DNA of 14,751 nt from an uncultured Oscillospiraceae bacterium (GTDB lineage Bacteria > Bacillota > Clostridia > Oscillospirales > Oscillospiraceae): NCBI GenBank assembly GCA_934589225.1, contig CAKTNS010000053.1:1-14751 (forward strand), given 5' to 3'. The position numbers and the translations under genes are program-made. Each line of letters starts with the position of its first letter. The stretch's first letter is position 1. The notes below the pieces were generated by a model. The model saw only the letters and a program-made list of their open reading frames with translations, ran no database searches and was not told where the DNA came from. This document shows positions 6,692 to 14,470 of the stretch, piece after piece.

Positions 6692-7963
6692 ATGCGAATT
6701 TTGTGGCTGTGCAATATGATCCCCGGCCCGGTGCAGCTGGCCCTGACCGGTAAGCCCGGCAGCGGGCTGTGGGTGGACCATGTGCTGTCGGACCTGGTGC
6801 AAAACCCGGAGCATTCCCTGCGCGTGCTGTGCCGGGGCCCCCGGGAGGCCCAGGGCAGCTTGGGTAAGCTAGGCTACCGGGTCTTCCCGGAGCCGGTGAT
6901 GCACCGGTATCCCAAGGAGCTGGAAGAAGTCTTCCGGCAGGAGCTCTCCGCCTTCCGGCCCCAGGTCATTCACATCTGGGGCACGGAGTACGGCCATACC
7001 CTGGCCATGATGAAATCTTGCCGGGATTTGGGGCTTCTGGACCATACCGTCATCAGCATCCAGGGCCTCTGCGGTATTTACGCCCGGCACTACGCCGAGG
7101 GGCTCCCCGAGAGCCTTCTCCACCGCTTCAGCCCCCGGGACCTGCTGCGGCTGGACAACATTTCCTTCCAGCGCAGGCACTACATCCGCCGGGGCAGCAT
7201 GGAAGCCCAGGCTCTTGCCCTTTCCCGCCACGTCATCGGCCGCACCCCCTGGGACCGGGCCTGCGCCCGGATGCTGGCTCCCAAGGCCTTCTATCACTTC
7301 TGCAACGAGACCCTGCGGCAGGATTTTTATTCCGGCAGCTGGACCTATGAGCACTGCGTGCCCCACAGCATCTTCCTTTCCAGCGCCGCCATCCCCATTA
7401 AGGGCTTTCACTATCTTCTGGAGGCCCTGCCCCAGATTTTAGAGCAGTACCCCGATACCACCGTCCTGGTCCCCGGGCCGGACCTGTTCCGCACCACCGG
7501 CAAAGCAAGGCTTTTGGAGCAGACCTACCACCGGTATCTGCGGAAATACGCCGAGCGCCAAAATCTTACCGAAAAGGTCCGCTTCCTGGGCCATTTGAGC
7601 CCCGGGGAGATGAAAGAAAACTACCTGCGCGCCAACGTCTTCGCCCTGCCCTCCACCATTGAAAACTCCCCCAATTCCCTGGGGGAAGCCATGCTGCTGG
7701 GGGTGCCCTGTGTGGCGGCCAATGTCGGCGGCGTGGCGGCCATGCTCCGGGACGGGGAGGAAGGGCTGCTGTATCAGTCCGCCGCCCCCTATATGCTGGC
7801 CCATAAAATCATGGATGTATTTGGCATGGAAGCCCAAGCGGAAGCCCTGGGCGCGGCTGCCCGGGCTCATGCCCTGAAGACCCACAGCGCATCAGAAAAT
7901 CTTTCGGCGCTGCTGGCCATTTACAACGAATGTTCCAAGGAGGATGACCATGTTGGTCCCTGA
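6692..7963 (+). CDS. GT4 glycosyltransferase
   Basis: The 423-residue product has the two-domain family 4 arrangement. The N-terminal part starts MRILWLCNMIPGPVQLAL with a glycine-rich KPGSGLWVDH (21-30) and contains VIHIWGTEYGHTLAMM (92-107). The C-terminal part has IKGFHYLLEALPQI (236-249), VRFLGHLSPGEM (296-307) and a clear E-x7-E motif, E324-NSPNSLG-E332. An in-frame ATG two codons earlier (6686) overlaps the previous stop as ATGA. I prefer 6692 because AGGA (6681-6684) is then seven bases away, but coupled initiation at 6686 is possible. The gene ends 14 bases inside the next one. Substrate unknown. Confidence 0.88.
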   Translation: MRILWLCNMIPGPVQLALTGKPGSGLWVDHVLSDLVQNPEHSLRVLCRGPREAQGSLGKLGYRVFPEPVMHRYPKELEEVFRQELSAFRPQVIHIWGTEYGHTLAMMKSCRDLGLLDHTVISIQGLCGIYARHYAEGLPESLLHRFSPRDLLRLDNISFQRRHYIRRGSMEAQALALSRHVIGRTPWDRACARMLAPKAFYHFCNETLRQDFYSGSWTYEHCVPHSIFLSSAAIPIKGFHYLLEALPQILEQYPDTTVLVPGPDLFRTTGKARLLEQTYHRYLRKYAERQNLTEKVRFLGHLSPGEMKENYLRANVFALPSTIENSPNSLGEAMLLGVPCVAANVGGVAAMLRDGEEGLLYQSAAPYMLAHKIMDVFGMEAQAEALGAAARAHALKTHSASENLSALLAIYNECSKEDDHVGP

Positions 7964-8933
7964 CATCAGCGTCATTATCCCTGTTTATAACGTGGCCCCC
8001 TATCTCCGGCGGTGTACCGCCTCCGTCCTGTCCCAGGAAGGCCCCACGCTGGAGGTTCTGCTGATCGATGACGGGTCTACCGACGGCTCCGGCGCCCTTT
8101 GTGATGCCATCGCCGCCGAAGATGACCGGGTGCAGGTGGTCCACAAGCCCAACGGCGGCCTCAGCAGCGCCCGAAACACCGGGCTGGACCTGGCCCGGGG
8201 CCGCTACGTCAGCTTTGTAGACAGCGACGACTATTTAGAGGAAAACGCCTACCGGAACCTACTGCATCTTGCCCAAAAGTTTCAGGTGCCCCTGGTCTGC
8301 GGCGGACGTTTTGACGTAGACGGAGACACCGGCGCCAAGCAGCTGGGGCTGTGCCCGGAAAAAGAAGGGCTGCTGTCCGGCGAGAACCTGGTCCGGCGGA
8401 TCTTCACCTGGAACGGCCTGGATTCCTCCGCCTGCGACAAGCTCTTTGAGCGGTCCCTTTTTGAGGGCATCCGCTTTCCCGAGGGCATGGTCTGCGAGGA
8501 CGTGGCCACGGTCTATCGGGTCTGCCTCCGGGCGGGCTCCGGCGGCTTGCTGCCCCGGCCCTTTTACAACTACTGCCACAGAGCAGGCTCCATCACCACC
8601 GCCCGGGTCTGCCAGAAGGACTTCCATCTGGCCGCCCACGGCCGGAAGATTCTGAAGGACCTGAAGGAAACCGCCCCCCAGCTGCTGCCGGAGGCCCGGT
8701 ATCTGCTGATCCGGGGTCTTGCCCACCCCATGCAGCTGTGCATTGTCGCGGGAGTCCAAAAGGAATTTGTCCAAGAATATGACCGCTGCCGCCGGGAACT
8801 GCGCCGTCAGCTTCCCTTCCTGCGAAAGAGCCCTCTGTTCTCCCAAAAAGAGCGGAAGCTCTATACCCTTCTGGCCCTGGGGCTCTACGGCCCCGCCTGG
8901 CGCATCCACTGTTTCGTCAAAAAAATCAGATAG
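7950..8933 (+). CDS. GT2 glycosyltransferase (GT-A fold)
   Basis: The 327-residue product is an inverting family 2 transferase. It opens with ISVIIPVYNVAPYLRRC (6-22), then LLIDDGSTDGS (37-47), the NGGLSSARNTGL segment (68-79) and the metal-binding DxD-type motif VDSDDYLEEN (90-99). The probable catalytic-base region is EGMVCEDVATVYR (178-190, Glu183-Asp184). There is no long hydrophobic C-terminal tail, so this is not a processive synthase. An in-frame ATG at 7944 directly abuts the AAGGAGG site (7937-7943), so it cannot be the start. The ATG at 7950 has a six-base spacing. The gene overlaps the end of the previous one by 14 nt. It is the only GT-A enzyme among the six extending transferases. 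Confidence 0.93.
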   Translation: MLVPDISVIIPVYNVAPYLRRCTASVLSQEGPTLEVLLIDDGSTDGSGALCDAIAAEDDRVQVVHKPNGGLSSARNTGLDLARGRYVSFVDSDDYLEENAYRNLLHLAQKFQVPLVCGGRFDVDGDTGAKQLGLCPEKEGLLSGENLVRRIFTWNGLDSSACDKLFERSLFEGIRFPEGMVCEDVATVYRVCLRAGSGGLLPRPFYNYCHRAGSITTARVCQKDFHLAAHGRKILKDLKETAPQLLPEARYLLIRGLAHPMQLCIVAGVQKEFVQEYDRCRRELRRQLPFLRKSPLFSQKERKLYTLLALGLYGPAWRIHCFVKKIR

Positions 8934-8943
8934 GTGATCCGCC

Positions 8944-10332
8944 ATGAAAAATCGCAACCGTGTCAGTCTGTTTAATATTTTAAGCACGTGCCTGCTATAC
9001 GGCATTTCCTTCTTTACCGCCCCCCTGTTTTCCCGGCTTCTGGGCACCGACGGCTACGGGGCCGTGGCCAACTATACGGTCTGGGTCAGCGTCCTTTCCG
9101 TGTCTGCCACCCTGCTGACCTACGGCACCCTGGCTCCCGCCATGGTGGAGTATCCGGAGGAGGCCCAGAAAAAGTACCAGTCCAGCGTCATGACCCTGTC
9201 GCTGTGTACCTTTTTTGCGGTGACGGTGCTGATTTCTTTGTTCCTGGGGCCCATCTCCCGGGGACTGCGGCTTTCCCCCTTCTTTATTTTCCTGATCCTC
9301 TTCCAGTCCATCGGCACCTTCGGCATCAACTTTATGAATACCAAGCTGACCTACGAGATGCAGGCGGGAAAAAACCTGATCCTCTCCGTGGGCACCAGCC
9401 TGGCCACCCTGGTCCTTTCCCTGGTGCTGGTGCTGCTGCTGCCCCAGGGGCTCAAGCACTATGGCCGCATCGTGGGCATTGCCCTGGTCTACGGGGTTCT
9501 GGGTCTTATCATGTGCCTGTCCGTTCTCCGGAGGGGCAGAACCTTTTATGCCCCCGGCTACTGGAAATTCTGCGTGCCTCTGGCCATCCCCCTGGTGTTT
9601 TACAATCTGGCGGACCTGCTGCTGGGCCACAGCGATGTCATCATGCTGCGCCAGCTTCTGGACCAGAGCACCAGCGGCGTTTATAACTACGGCTACCAGC
9701 TGGGCACCATCCTCTTTACCCTCTTCAACGCCCTGAATAACTCCTGGGTGGCCTTTTTCTATGCGGACTTCAAGCAGGGCAAGACCCAGGACGTGCAGCG
9801 CCAGAGCCGGAATTTCCTGGAGCTCTTTACGGTCCTCAGCGCCGGGTTTCTCCTGCTGTGCCGGGAGGTTTACATGCTCTATGCCCGGCAGGATTTCTGG
9901 GCGGCCACAAGCCTGGTGCCCCTCTTTGCCGCCAGCCACTACCTGACCTTCCTGGGGACCTTCCCCGCCAATTACGAATACTACCACAAGAAAATGAAAA
10001 TGGGGGCCGCGGCCACCATCGTCTCCTGCCTTGTAAACATCGGGCTCAACCTGGTGCTGATTCAAAAAATGGGCATTGCAGGGGCCGCCCTGGCAACGGT
10101 TCTGGCCCACGGGCTCCAATTTGCCATGCACTATGTGTACACCCGGTTCTTCCTGGGGGGCAAGGACTATATTTTCCGTGTCCGGCTCTGGGGGCCTTAC
10201 GCCCTGGGCTTCGTGGCGGTGCTGGGCCTGACTTACGGCCTTGCGGGGCTCCCGCTGCTGCGCTGGGGCCTGGGTGCCGCCCTGGGGCTCTGGGAGCTCC
10301 TGCGCATCCGCAAGCGCAAAGCACTGATTTGA
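8944..10332 (+). CDS. Wzx-like lipid-linked oligosaccharide flippase
   Basis: The 462-residue integral membrane protein belongs to the polysaccharide exporter/MOP superfamily and should flip the finished lipid-linked repeat unit to the outer face. The N-terminal signature SFFTAPLFSRLLGTDGYGAV (21-40) is typical, and about 12-14 hydrophobic segments are distributed in two halves. Charged or polar motifs between them include LLGHSDVIMLRQLLDQSTSG and NYGYQLGTILFTLFNALNNS, which match the family's central region. The C-terminus is basic (RIRKRKALI). AGGTGAT (8932-8938) lies before the ATG, and the gap from the GT2 gene is 10 nt. It complements the Wzy-like gene earlier in the operon. Confidence 0.92.
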   Translation: MKNRNRVSLFNILSTCLLYGISFFTAPLFSRLLGTDGYGAVANYTVWVSVLSVSATLLTYGTLAPAMVEYPEEAQKKYQSSVMTLSLCTFFAVTVLISLFLGPISRGLRLSPFFIFLILFQSIGTFGINFMNTKLTYEMQAGKNLILSVGTSLATLVLSLVLVLLLPQGLKHYGRIVGIALVYGVLGLIMCLSVLRRGRTFYAPGYWKFCVPLAIPLVFYNLADLLLGHSDVIMLRQLLDQSTSGVYNYGYQLGTILFTLFNALNNSWVAFFYADFKQGKTQDVQRQSRNFLELFTVLSAGFLLLCREVYMLYARQDFWAATSLVPLFAASHYLTFLGTFPANYEYYHKKMKMGAAATIVSCLVNIGLNLVLIQKMGIAGAALATVLAHGLQFAMHYVYTRFFLGGKDYIFRVRLWGPYALGFVAVLGLTYGLAGLPLLRWGLGAALGLWELLRIRKRKALI

Positions 10333-10349
10333 AGACGGGAGGTCCTTTT

Positions 10350-11474
10350 ATGCCGAAAATTCTCTTTACGGCCACGGTGGTCAAAACCCACGTTGCCCAA
10401 TTTCATCTGCCGTGTCTAAAAATGCTGCAATCCATGGGCTGGGAAACCGCCGTGGCGGCCCGGAACGACTATGCCGACCCCGCCGACTGCGTGATCCCCG
10501 GCTGTGACAGGTTTTATCCCATTGAGTTTGCCCGGAACCCCCTGAAGCCCGCCAATTGGAGGGCCTATAAGGAGTTAAAGAAGATCATTGCGGAGGCCCG
10601 CTTCGATGTGATCCACTGTCACACCCCCGTTGCCGCCATCCTTACCCGTCTGGCCGCCCGAAAGGCACGGAAGCAGGGCTGCAAGGTGCTCTACACCGTC
10701 CACGGCCTCCACTTTTACCAGGGTGCCCCCCTGGTCAATTGGCTGGTCTACTTCCCGGCGGAGTGGCTGTGCGCCTTCTTTACGGATGTGCTCATCACCA
10801 TAAATAAGGAGGACTATGCCTTCGCCCGGAAGCATCTCCACGCAAAGTCCGTCCGGTATGTCCGGGGCGTGGGGGTAGACCTGGAAAAATTCCGGGACCA
10901 CAGCCGTGAGCGTGCCCCCCTCCGGGCCTCCCTGGGCCTTGGGGAAGAGGACTTTGTGCTGCTGTCCGTGGCGGAAATGACCAAAAACAAAAACCACAAA
11001 ATGATGCTGGAGGCCCTGGCCCAGCTGCCAGACCCCCACATCCGCCTGCTCTGCGCCGGTCAGGGCCAGGAGCTCCAAAACAATCAGGATTTGTGTGACC
11101 GCTTAGGGCTGTCCCACCGGGTGCAGTTCCTGGGCTACCGGAAGGACGTGCCCCAGCTCTACGCCGCCGCCGATGCCTTCCTCTTCGTCTCCTACCGGGA
11201 GGGCCTGTCCCTGTCCCTGATGGAAGCCATGAGCAGTGGCCTTCCCTCCATCGTCACCCCCATCCGCGGCAATACGGACCTGATTGAAAACGGCAAAGAG
11301 GGCCTTTACGCAGAGCTAGATCCCACCTCCATCGCCGCCGCCATCCGCACCCTGCGGGAAGACCCAACCCTGTGCCGCCGCCTGGGCCAGGCCGCCGGCG
11401 AAAAAATCCAGGCCTTCGGCCTGCCCCAGGTCCTGGAAGAAATGAAAAAAATCTACCAAAGCGTGGCCCCCTGA
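10350..11474 (+). CDS. GT4 glycosyltransferase, EpsD/CapM-like
   Basis: The 374-residue product is a family 4 transferase closest in appearance to EpsD and CapM-type enzymes of Firmicutes exopolysaccharide loci. Recognisable stretches are ARNPLKPANWRAYKELKKII (61-80), DVIHCHTPVAAILTRLAARK (86-105), TVHGLHFYQGAPLVNW (116-131), TDVLITINKEDYAFA (145-159) and RGVGVDLEKFR (172-182). The C-terminal E-x7-E motif is E284-GLSLSLM-E292, followed by SSGLPSIVTPIRGN. GGGAGG (10337-10342) is seven bases before the ATG; the frame is open upstream but overlaps the flippase gene. It is the last gene of the operon, with a terminator 10 nt after its stop. Substrate unknown. Confidence 0.93.
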   Translation: MPKILFTATVVKTHVAQFHLPCLKMLQSMGWETAVAARNDYADPADCVIPGCDRFYPIEFARNPLKPANWRAYKELKKIIAEARFDVIHCHTPVAAILTRLAARKARKQGCKVLYTVHGLHFYQGAPLVNWLVYFPAEWLCAFFTDVLITINKEDYAFARKHLHAKSVRYVRGVGVDLEKFRDHSRERAPLRASLGLGEEDFVLLSVAEMTKNKNHKMMLEALAQLPDPHIRLLCAGQGQELQNNQDLCDRLGLSHRVQFLGYRKDVPQLYAAADAFLFVSYREGLSLSLMEAMSSGLPSIVTPIRGNTDLIENGKEGLYAELDPTSIAAAIRTLREDPTLCRRLGQAAGEKIQAFGLPQVLEEMKKIYQSVAP

Positions 11475-11484
11475 CAAAAACACC

Positions 11485-11524
11485 CCCCGGATACGCAAGC
11501 CCCCCCTTGCGCCCGGGGTTTTTT
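11485..11524 (+). terminator. Intrinsic terminator of the polysaccharide operon
   Basis: The outer stem CCCCGG/CCGGGG (11485-11490 with 11513-11518) and inner stem CGCAAG/CTTGCG (11494-11499 with 11506-11511) are separated by a small internal loop and capped by a six-C loop. Six T residues follow directly (11519-11524). It begins 10 nt after the last stop codon and should end the nine-gene transcript. Confidence 0.92.
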
Positions 11525-11548
11525 GCGCCCCCAAAAGCCCGGTACAAG

Positions 11549-11600
11549 AGCTTCCCTTGGGGGAAGCTGGCTCGCCCGAGGGCGAGACTGATGAGGGCCG
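11549..11600. repeat. Double-hairpin intergenic repeat
   Basis: Two adjacent hairpins, AGCTTCCC/GGGAAGCT (11549-11568) and CTCGCC/GGCGAG (11571-11586), are followed by ACTGATGAGGG. This arrangement (a GGGGGAAG hairpin, a GC hairpin and a GATGAGGG tail) is one I remember recurring between genes in gut Oscillospirales. That comes from memory and was not checked. It lies directly downstream of the operon terminator and upstream of the next repeat module. Confidence 0.65.
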
Positions 11601-11777
11601 CGGGGCGGCGTAAAACATTGCACAAGCAACGGGCGCAAAGGTGTTGCGCATGTAGGGGCGGTGCTCCGCGCAGCGAATTAAAAAACCAATGATTGCCGGT
11701 GGCAATCACACATTCATTTATCGGCTATTAGCCGCCCCTACATGCGCAACACCTCTGCGCCCATTGTTTCTACAATG
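11595..11777. repeat. Middle palindromic repeat cluster (M) with long inverted repeat
   Basis: The arms 11616-11661 and 11732-11777 are reverse complements at 41 of 46 positions; the inner 21 bases (11641-11661 with 11732-11752) match perfectly. The 70-nt centre holds the cassette GGTGCTCCGCGCAGCGAAT (11660-11678), also at 141-159, and a strong hairpin TGATTGCC-GGT-GGCAATCA (11690-11708). The left part, 11595-11661, is a direct copy (about 59 of 67 identical) of 14471-14537. The block lies between two convergent terminators and has no plausible gene. Confidence 0.85.
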
Positions 11778-11810
11778 CGGGACGTGGTACTGCGCCTCTT
11801 TGACGCAACA

Positions 11811-11838
11811 AAAACGGCGGCAAAACTGCCGCCGTTTT
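11811..11838 (-). terminator. Intrinsic terminator of the minus-strand repeat-protein gene
   Basis: A perfect 12-bp stem, AAAACGGCGGCA/TGCCGCCGTTTT, with a 4-nt loop lies 9 nt beyond the minus-strand stop codon. Read on the minus strand it ends in TTTT followed by TGTTG. Because the stem ends are A/T runs, it may work in both directions and back up the operon terminator. Confidence 0.8.
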
Positions 11839-11847
11839 GTAATTTGT

Positions 11848-14265
11848 TTACTTGAGAATCCCGCTGATGTCCTTTTCTGCCAGGGTGAAGGTCACGGTCT
11901 TCCCTTCGTGGGTCAGGGTGAAGCTACCGGTGCCGGAGGTAAGGAGGTCCGAGAGGGTGAAGGCGGACTCCGCCCCATTGGTGATGAACCGGATCTCCGT
12001 AATGCCCTGGGCTTCCAGCTGACCCAGGCTCCCGGTGGAGCCACGGAGGGAGGCGGTATCGGCCTGGACGGTTACGGTGAGCACCCCGTCCTTGATCTGG
12101 GCCTGGTAGGGAAGGCTCTGGCCGTCAGGGCCGGAGACCCAGTAGGGCGCTGCCTGGTTTTCCGCAGCCGTCTCGGCGGTATCCCCGGGCAGCTTCGTGC
12201 CCTGGGCGGTCCGGGTGTCCGTTACGGTGCAGCGTTCACACTTGGCAGTCTCCGTGCCGTCTGCTTCACAGGTGGCATTATTGTCGTAAATGTAAGTCTT
12301 GAAATCATGATTCAGCGCCGGGATAGGCTCCGTTTTCGTGCCGTGAGCGGGATTTTTACAGGTGTAGGTCATTACCCCTTCGGTGGTACAGGTGGGCTTG
12401 GTCGTTACCGTACCTTTATCCCAGCTGTGATCGCCGGTTTTACCGATGGTCGAATCTTTGGGTGTGGCTGTATCGATATCGACACCGGGCTTGTATGTCT
12501 GGATGAATCCGTCTACGGTTAGCTTGGAAGGATCAAAAGTTAGTTCAGCACCCTCTTGAGAAGGAGTGCCGCCGTTTCCGATAGCAGCGCCCTTTTTGTA
12601 AGAAGCCCAATCCGCGCCGCCCTGGGCCTTCACCTGTGCGTCACCGGAAATCGCAACATCGCTACCGGTACCTTTAAATCCGCCGCCGATGCCCGCACCG
12701 CAACCGCCGCCCTGGGCTGTGACCTTGCCGCCATTGATGGTAATACTGTTGTCGTCCCTTCCTTCGCCGCCACCGCCGATGCCCGCAGCGAGTGTGCCAC
12801 CTTTGGCTGTAACTTCGCCGCCGGAGACGGTAATGTCGCTGCCGCCTTTACCGCCGCCGCCGCCGATGCCCGCACCAGACCATCCTCCTTGGGCTTTTAC
12901 ATTGCCGCCCTCGATTTTGATCACGCTACCGGTGCCAAGGTTGCCGCCACCGATGCCAGCGCCATAATTGTTGCCGGTAGCCTCTACTTTACCATTTTTA
13001 ATGGTGATTTGGCTGCCGTTTCCACCGGCACCGCCGCCAATGCCCGCACCGCTATTCGAAATGTTACCGCTAGAGTCACTTTTACCGTTGCCTGTAGCCG
13101 TGACATCGCCGCCAGAGACGGTAATGTCGCTGCCGTTGCCGCCGTTGCCGCCGCCGATACCGGCTCCTTGCGCACCGCCGATGGCTGTTACCTTGCCGCC
13201 GGAGACGGTGATATTGCTGCCGTTGCCGCTGCTGTTGTCGGAGGGATCTTTGCTGCCGCCGCCGATACCGGCAGCGTTAGCGCCGCCGGTGGCCGTGACC
13301 TTGCCGCCCTTGATGTTGATCTCGTTGCCGCTACCGAGGTAGCCGCCGCCGATGCCGGCACCGTTCTCGCCGCCTTGGGCCTCTACCTTGCCGCCGGAGA
13401 CGGTAATATGCTCACCGAAACCTTCCCCGCCGCCGCCGATGCCTGCACTGTTTATGCCGCCGGTGGCTTTAACCGTGCCCTTAGAGACTTCAATATATTT
13501 GGCGGAACTCTTATTTCCGCTGCCGATACCGGCACCGTTATTGCCGCCGATGGCTGTTACCTCGCCGTCATCGATTTTATCGATTTTGATGTTGGTGGCA
13601 CCGTCACTGCCGGCATCTTCCCCGCTGCCGATACCGGCACCGTCTTCGCCGCCGGTGGCCGTTACTATGCCGCCGGAGACGGTAATGTCGCTGCCTGCTC
13701 CACCGTAGCCACCGCCGATACCGGCAGCCCATTCGCCGCCGTTGGCCTCTACCTCGCCGCCGGAGATGGTAATGCCGCTGCTGCTGGCTTGATAACCGCC
13801 GCCGATACCGGCACCCCTCTGGCCGCCGGTGGCCGTGAGGCTGCCATTTTTATTTTCGTCTGTAATGGTCAGGGTGCCGTTGTCCTTCTTTTCCACACCG
13901 GCGTGGTACGTGCCGCTTTGAACCTCGTTGGTTCCGTCCAGCTCGATGTTGACGTTGCCTTCGCCGGAGGTAGTGATGGCCGCACCGCCGGTATTAATGT
14001 TGACATCTTCCAGGGTCACGTTGGCTTCCGCACCGGCGGCTGCCTCAATGGTGATGGTATTGGAAGTTTCTGTCCCGCTGCTGGTGATGACGGGATTTTT
14101 GTCTTCTGTTGGGGCACCTTCCCCCTGAGTAACGGTCTGGCTTTTCTCCGTAGCGTTGACGGTAATATCACCCTTTCCCAAATCCCAGGTTTCTGCCAGG
14201 ACGAAGCTGGGGATAAAGGCCCCCAGCAGCACCAGGGACAGCAGCCGTGTCATGATTTTTTTCAT
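11848..14265 (-). CDS. Secreted glycine-rich beta-helix-type repeat protein
   Basis: The 805-residue product has a signal peptide (KK charge, LLSLVLLGAFIP core, probable cleavage after VLA, residue 24), so it is exported. Residues 25-150 form a Thr/Asn-rich beta domain (GNVNIELDGTNEVQSG, GTLTITDENKNGSLTATGG). Residues 151-558 are 13 tandem repeats, mostly 29 residues (29-39), with consensus GAGIGGG-x10-SGG-x-VTATGG-xx, suggesting stacked beta-helix coils. A fourteenth is degenerate (GAAIGNG, 559). Then follow two cysteine-pair modules (612-690: SWDKGTVTTKPTCTTEGV...C, ATCEADGTETAKCERC) and a beta-rich C-terminal domain (720-805). I see no LPXTG, SLH or transmembrane anchor. It resembles clostridial surface proteins annotated as carbohydrate-binding or beta-helical; no enzymatic motif is visible. 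AAGGAGG (14273-14279) lies seven bases before the ATG. It is monocistronic and convergent with the polysaccharide operon. Confidence 0.9.
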   Translation of the reverse strand: MKKIMTRLLSLVLLGAFIPSFVLAETWDLGKGDITVNATEKSQTVTQGEGAPTEDKNPVITSSGTETSNTITIEAAAGAEANVTLEDVNINTGGAAITTSGEGNVNIELDGTNEVQSGTYHAGVEKKDNGTLTITDENKNGSLTATGGQRGAGIGGGYQASSSGITISGGEVEANGGEWAAGIGGGYGGAGSDITVSGGIVTATGGEDGAGIGSGEDAGSDGATNIKIDKIDDGEVTAIGGNNGAGIGSGNKSSAKYIEVSKGTVKATGGINSAGIGGGGEGFGEHITVSGGKVEAQGGENGAGIGGGYLGSGNEINIKGGKVTATGGANAAGIGGGSKDPSDNSSGNGSNITVSGGKVTAIGGAQGAGIGGGNGGNGSDITVSGGDVTATGNGKSDSSGNISNSGAGIGGGAGGNGSQITIKNGKVEATGNNYGAGIGGGNLGTGSVIKIEGGNVKAQGGWSGAGIGGGGGKGGSDITVSGGEVTAKGGTLAAGIGGGGEGRDDNSITINGGKVTAQGGGCGAGIGGGFKGTGSDVAISGDAQVKAQGGADWASYKKGAAIGNGGTPSQEGAELTFDPSKLTVDGFIQTYKPGVDIDTATPKDSTIGKTGDHSWDKGTVTTKPTCTTEGVMTYTCKNPAHGTKTEPIPALNHDFKTYIYDNNATCEADGTETAKCERCTVTDTRTAQGTKLPGDTAETAAENQAAPYWVSGPDGQSLPYQAQIKDGVLTVTVQADTASLRGSTGSLGQLEAQGITEIRFITNGAESAFTLSDLLTSGTGSFTLTHEGKTVTFTLAEKDISGILK
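12592..13815 (-). repeat. In-frame tandem repeat array (basic unit 87 bp)
   Basis: This stretch encodes the 13 repeats (residues 151-558). Most units are 87 bp. Longer units carry extra Ser/Asn/Gly-rich codons between the two strands of the repeat (residues 338-350, about 393-405) or IKIDKIDD in unit 3. The codon pattern GCC-GCC-GAT-(A/G)CC on the plus strand recurs at each GAGIGGG. Units have diverged enough to be distinguished, so the array is not a recent exact expansion, but recombination between units is possible. The plus strand here has long spurious open frames. Confidence 0.88.
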
Positions 14266-14311
14266 AAATATTCCTCCTTACGCCGGAAGGGGTCTGGCTT
14301 TGTATACTATA

Positions 14312-14341
14312 AATATAGCAAAGAAAAGCCCTGGATTGCAA
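14312..14341 (-). promoter_or_regulatory. Possible promoter of the repeat-protein gene
   Basis: On the minus strand, TTGCAA (14341-14336) is followed after 18 nt by TATATT (14317-14312), within an AT-rich stretch about 47 nt upstream of the start codon. Neighbouring TATAGT (14311-14306) and TATACA (14306-14301) are alternative -10 boxes with poorer -35 partners. The assignment is a guess among overlapping options. Confidence 0.4.
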
Positions 14342-14470
14342 GGGGTTTTTCAATTTTGGAAGTCCCTACAAAATGGGGTGGGTAGTTTTGTGCAGATTTT
14401 AGAAAGTGTCAGATTTCGTGATTTTTTGGCGCAACAACCGGTGATAGTTATCTCATAACCTCAAAATCCA

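Noticed and set aside
12592..13815. CRISPR-like or satellite DNA
   Set aside because: The periodicity is explained by an in-frame protein repeat with conserved residues.
12556..14385. 609-residue open frame on the plus strand, opposite the secreted repeat protein
   Set aside because: It is Ala/Asp-rich and only mirrors the repetitive GCC-rich antisense of the beta-helix repeats. The minus-strand frame has a signal peptide, a strong RBS and recognisable repeats; the plus-strand frame has none of these.
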